A stretch of 15,875 nucleotides of DNA, taken from assembly GCA_027035825.1 (NCBI GenBank), contig JALVTX010000299.1, forward strand, positions 1 to 15,875, read 5' to 3'. This DNA comes from Mariprofundaceae bacterium. Its GTDB lineage: Bacteria > Pseudomonadota > Zetaproteobacteria > Mariprofundales > Mariprofundaceae. Below the pieces are notes generated by a model. The model saw only the letters and a list, made by a program, of their open reading frames with translations, searched no databases and had not been told where the DNA came from. Numbering within the stretch: position 1 is the first letter of the stretch; every line of letters begins with the position of its first letter. The position numbers and the translations under genes are program-made. Positions 13,991-15,875 of the stretch are shown here, in pieces.

Positions 13991-14820
13991 ACTTCACGCT
14001 GCTCTTTCCCGTCTCGGGCCTGATCACCGCCGCCTGCGCCTGGCTCTTGTGGATGGGCGTGTGGGGCAAGCCGCGCATCGGCGAGCGGGGGCTTGCGCTG
14101 ACGCTCGGGTTCTCCATGCTGCTGTCGTTGTACGCGCTCGTCCGGATGGAGCCCATCACCAACTGGGGCCTGGATTTCCGCCTTGGCGCGTCTGTGGCGC
14201 TGTGCACGCTGATCGTGCAATACATCTACGTGCTGGGGCTGCTGCGTCATGGCATCCATGGCCTGGGGTTGTTCCTGCTGCCGGCGACGGCCGTGCCGCT
14301 CCTGCTCATCCCCTTCCTGCCGGATGAACCGCTCCTGCGCGTGCAGGCCAGCTCCATGCTGGAAACCAGCCACCTGCTGCTGTCGCTGACCGCCTATGCC
14401 GTGCTCACGCTGGCCGCCATCCATGCCATCATGCATTTGCTGCTCGTTCGCTCGCTCAAGCGCAAGCAGATCGGGCCCATCGTGCAGGCTCTGCCCTCGC
14501 TGGTGGAAATCGAGAATCACATGTATGGCCAGGTTCGCACCTCGGCCTGGTTTCTGGCCCTGGCCATCCTGACAGGCCTCACTTGGCAATGGGAATCGCT
14601 GGGTCGCTTCTGGCTTTTCTCCCACAAGATCATCCTGGGCGTGTTTTCCTTTGTCGTGCTGGTCACGCTGCTGGCCATGCGCAAGCGGGCCGGCTGGCAG
14701 GGCGGGCGGGCAAGCTGGATGGTCATTGCCGCCTACATCCTGCTGCTGCTTTCCTACTTCGGCGTGCGCGTGGTGCAGTCGTGGCTGGGCATCGACCCCT
14801 CTCAAATGCCCGGCCTCTGA
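13987..14820 (+). CDS. ypjD: CcsA-like inner-membrane protein YpjD
   Basis: A 277-residue integral membrane protein with about eight hydrophobic segments, of the cytochrome c assembly (CcsA/CcmF-related) family to which E. coli YpjD (about 263 residues) belongs. Candidate haem-ligand histidines typical of the family are H129 (LETSHLLLSLTAYAVLTLA) and H213 (LFSHKIILGVFSF). The WWD signature of true CcsA is missing, as in YpjD. The exact role is not established. In many proteobacteria ypjD lies by ffh and upstream of a CorB/YfjD gene; here the CorB gene follows after 7 bases, but ffh is replaced by ispD on the other side. The start at 13987 overlaps the leader ORF stop and has no Shine-Dalgarno sequence. 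Confidence 0.9.
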   Translation: MNFTLLFPVSGLITAACAWLLWMGVWGKPRIGERGLALTLGFSMLLSLYALVRMEPITNWGLDFRLGASVALCTLIVQYIYVLGLLRHGIHGLGLFLLPATAVPLLLIPFLPDEPLLRVQASSMLETSHLLLSLTAYAVLTLAAIHAIMHLLLVRSLKRKQIGPIVQALPSLVEIENHMYGQVRTSAWFLALAILTGLTWQWESLGRFWLFSHKIILGVFSFVVLVTLLAMRKRAGWQGGRASWMVIAAYILLLLSYFGVRVVQSWLGIDPSQMPGL

Positions 14821-14827
14821 AGCATTC

Positions 14828-15875
14828 ATGACATCGTCGCTGGACTGGCCGGCCGCGGTCGGCATCCTGTTCTTTCTGCTGCTGCTCTCGGCCTTCTTCT
14901 CCGGTTCGGAAACGGCGCTGACGCGGGCGCGGCGCTTCCGGCTTCGGCTGCTCAGCGAGCAGGGCGACCGGGGCGCGCGCAAGGCCGAGCAGCTGCTGGA
15001 CGAGCCGGAGCGGATGCTCACCGCCATCCTCGTCGGCAACAACTTCGTGAACATCGCGGCATCGAGCCTGGCCACGGCCATCTTCGTGGGCCTCTACGGC
15101 GAGGCCGGCATCGTCTACGCCACCGCCGCGATGACCGTGGTGGTGGTGATCCTGGCCGAGATCCTGCCCAAGACCGTCGCCGTGGCGCATGCCGAGCGCA
15201 TGGCTTGCCGCGCCGCGCCCGTGCTCGGCTGGCTGATGCGGCTGCTCGCGCCGCTCACCGCCGTCCTGACGGCCATCATCAACGTCCTCCAGCGCCTGCT
15301 CGCCATTCCCAAGGGCGCGGAAACGGAACTGACGCACCAGGAACTGGCGAAGATCATTGACGTCAGCGCCGAATCCGGGGTGCTGGATTCCGCCCGCGAG
15401 CAAATGCTGCTCAACAGCCTGCACCTGCACCAGGTGCCGGTGAAGGCGCTGATGACGCCGCGCAAGGACATGGATGTGCTGGATGCCTCGAAAAGCGTCG
15501 CCGAATGCCTGCGCATCGCCATCGAGCGGCCCCATTCGCGCTATCCGGTGTTCGAGGGCAGCGAGGATCACCTGATCGGCATTGTCCACCTGCGCGACCT
15601 GGTGCGCCATCGCGACAGCCCGTTGCCGCTGCGCGACGCCGTCATCTGGCGCGAGCTGCCCTTCGTGCCCGCCAATAAGAACGCGCTCCAGCAGTTGTTC
15701 GACTTCCAGAGCCATCATCAGCACATGGCCATCGTCGTGGACGAATACGGCGACATCGACGGCCTGATCACGATGGAGGACATCCTGGAAGAAATCGTCG
15801 GCGAGATCGAGGACGAGTCCGACCGCCCCGCGCCGCGGGACATGTGGCCGCAACCCGACGGTTCGCTGGTCGCAT
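14828..15875 (+). CDS. corB: CorB/YfjD (CNNM, HlyC/CorC) membrane protein, C-terminus cut
   Basis: The first 349 residues of a protein usually about 410-430 long, cut by the right edge. The DUF21/CNNM membrane domain (about 1-165) has the motif FFSGSETAL (23-31), the GNNFVNIAASSLAT helix (70-83) and EILPKT (111-116). A CBS pair follows (about 205-325: MTPRKDMDVLDAS, SRYPVFEG, GIVHLRDLV, MAIVVDEYGDIDGLITMEDILEE). The CorC_HlyC transporter-associated domain begins at the edge. The family is linked to Mg/Co homeostasis, and CNNM relatives bind Mg-ATP through the CBS pair. It starts 7 bases after ypjD with a weak GAAG ribosome site, most likely in one operon with it. Confidence 0.93.
   Translation, partial: MTSSLDWPAAVGILFFLLLLSAFFSGSETALTRARRFRLRLLSEQGDRGARKAEQLLDEPERMLTAILVGNNFVNIAASSLATAIFVGLYGEAGIVYATAAMTVVVVILAEILPKTVAVAHAERMACRAAPVLGWLMRLLAPLTAVLTAIINVLQRLLAIPKGAETELTHQELAKIIDVSAESGVLDSAREQMLLNSLHLHQVPVKALMTPRKDMDVLDASKSVAECLRIAIERPHSRYPVFEGSEDHLIGIVHLRDLVRHRDSPLPLRDAVIWRELPFVPANKNALQQLFDFQSHHQHMAIVVDEYGDIDGLITMEDILEEIVGEIEDESDRPAPRDMWPQPDGSLVA

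Overview
The window looks like a piece of a high-GC proteobacterial chromosome, most likely gammaproteobacterial. The CpxR/CpxA-type pair with a divergent CpxP/Spy protein, prfC, ftsEX, the ispD-ispF pair and the ypjD-corB pair all fit that group. I cannot name a genus. There is no phage, IS element, CRISPR array, rRNA or tRNA gene that I can support. The window is mostly housekeeping, with one accessory-looking gene, so I did not find a clear new multi-gene system. The most interesting signals are regulatory.

Layout. 1-2251 (-): leuS, cut by the left edge at its C-terminus. 2252-2436: non-coding, with hairpins and a short direct repeat (leuS leader and the 3' end of the next gene). 2437-2913 (-): CpxP/Spy-like periplasmic protein. 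2914-3077: divergent regulatory region with five GNAAM pentamers spaced 10-11 bp apart. 3078-5122 (+): cpxR and cpxA, overlapping by 4 bp. 5160-6752 (+): prfC (release factor RF3). 6802-8423 (-): ftsE and ftsX, overlapping by 4 bp and convergent with prfC. 8519-11228 (+): an MJ0042 zinc-ribbon/DUF3426 membrane protein and an orphan MASE1-like histidine kinase, probably one transcript. 11269-11715 (-): protein of unknown function. 11781-12590 (-): NERD-domain membrane protein with a zinc ribbon, of lower GC than its surroundings. 12606-13795 (-): ispF and ispD (order ispD, ispF, NERD in the direction of transcription). 13910-14820 (+): a 26-codon leader ORF coupled to ypjD. 14828-15875 (+): CorB/YfjD family protein, cut by the right edge.

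How the parts work together. CpxA, CpxR and the CpxP/Spy protein form an envelope-stress module. FtsE and FtsX form the ABC-like complex that controls septal peptidoglycan hydrolysis. IspD and IspF are two steps of the MEP isoprenoid pathway. LeuS and RF3 serve translation. YpjD and CorB are membrane proteins commonly found side by side.

A recurring theme is that several genes (cpxR, ftsE, the DUF3426 gene, prfC, the ypjD leader ORF, possibly the 11269-11715 gene) have a -10-like hexamer only 6-10 bp before the ATG and no Shine-Dalgarno sequence. This suggests leaderless or near-leaderless mRNAs. leuS, the CpxP/Spy gene and ispD instead carry clear Shine-Dalgarno sites.
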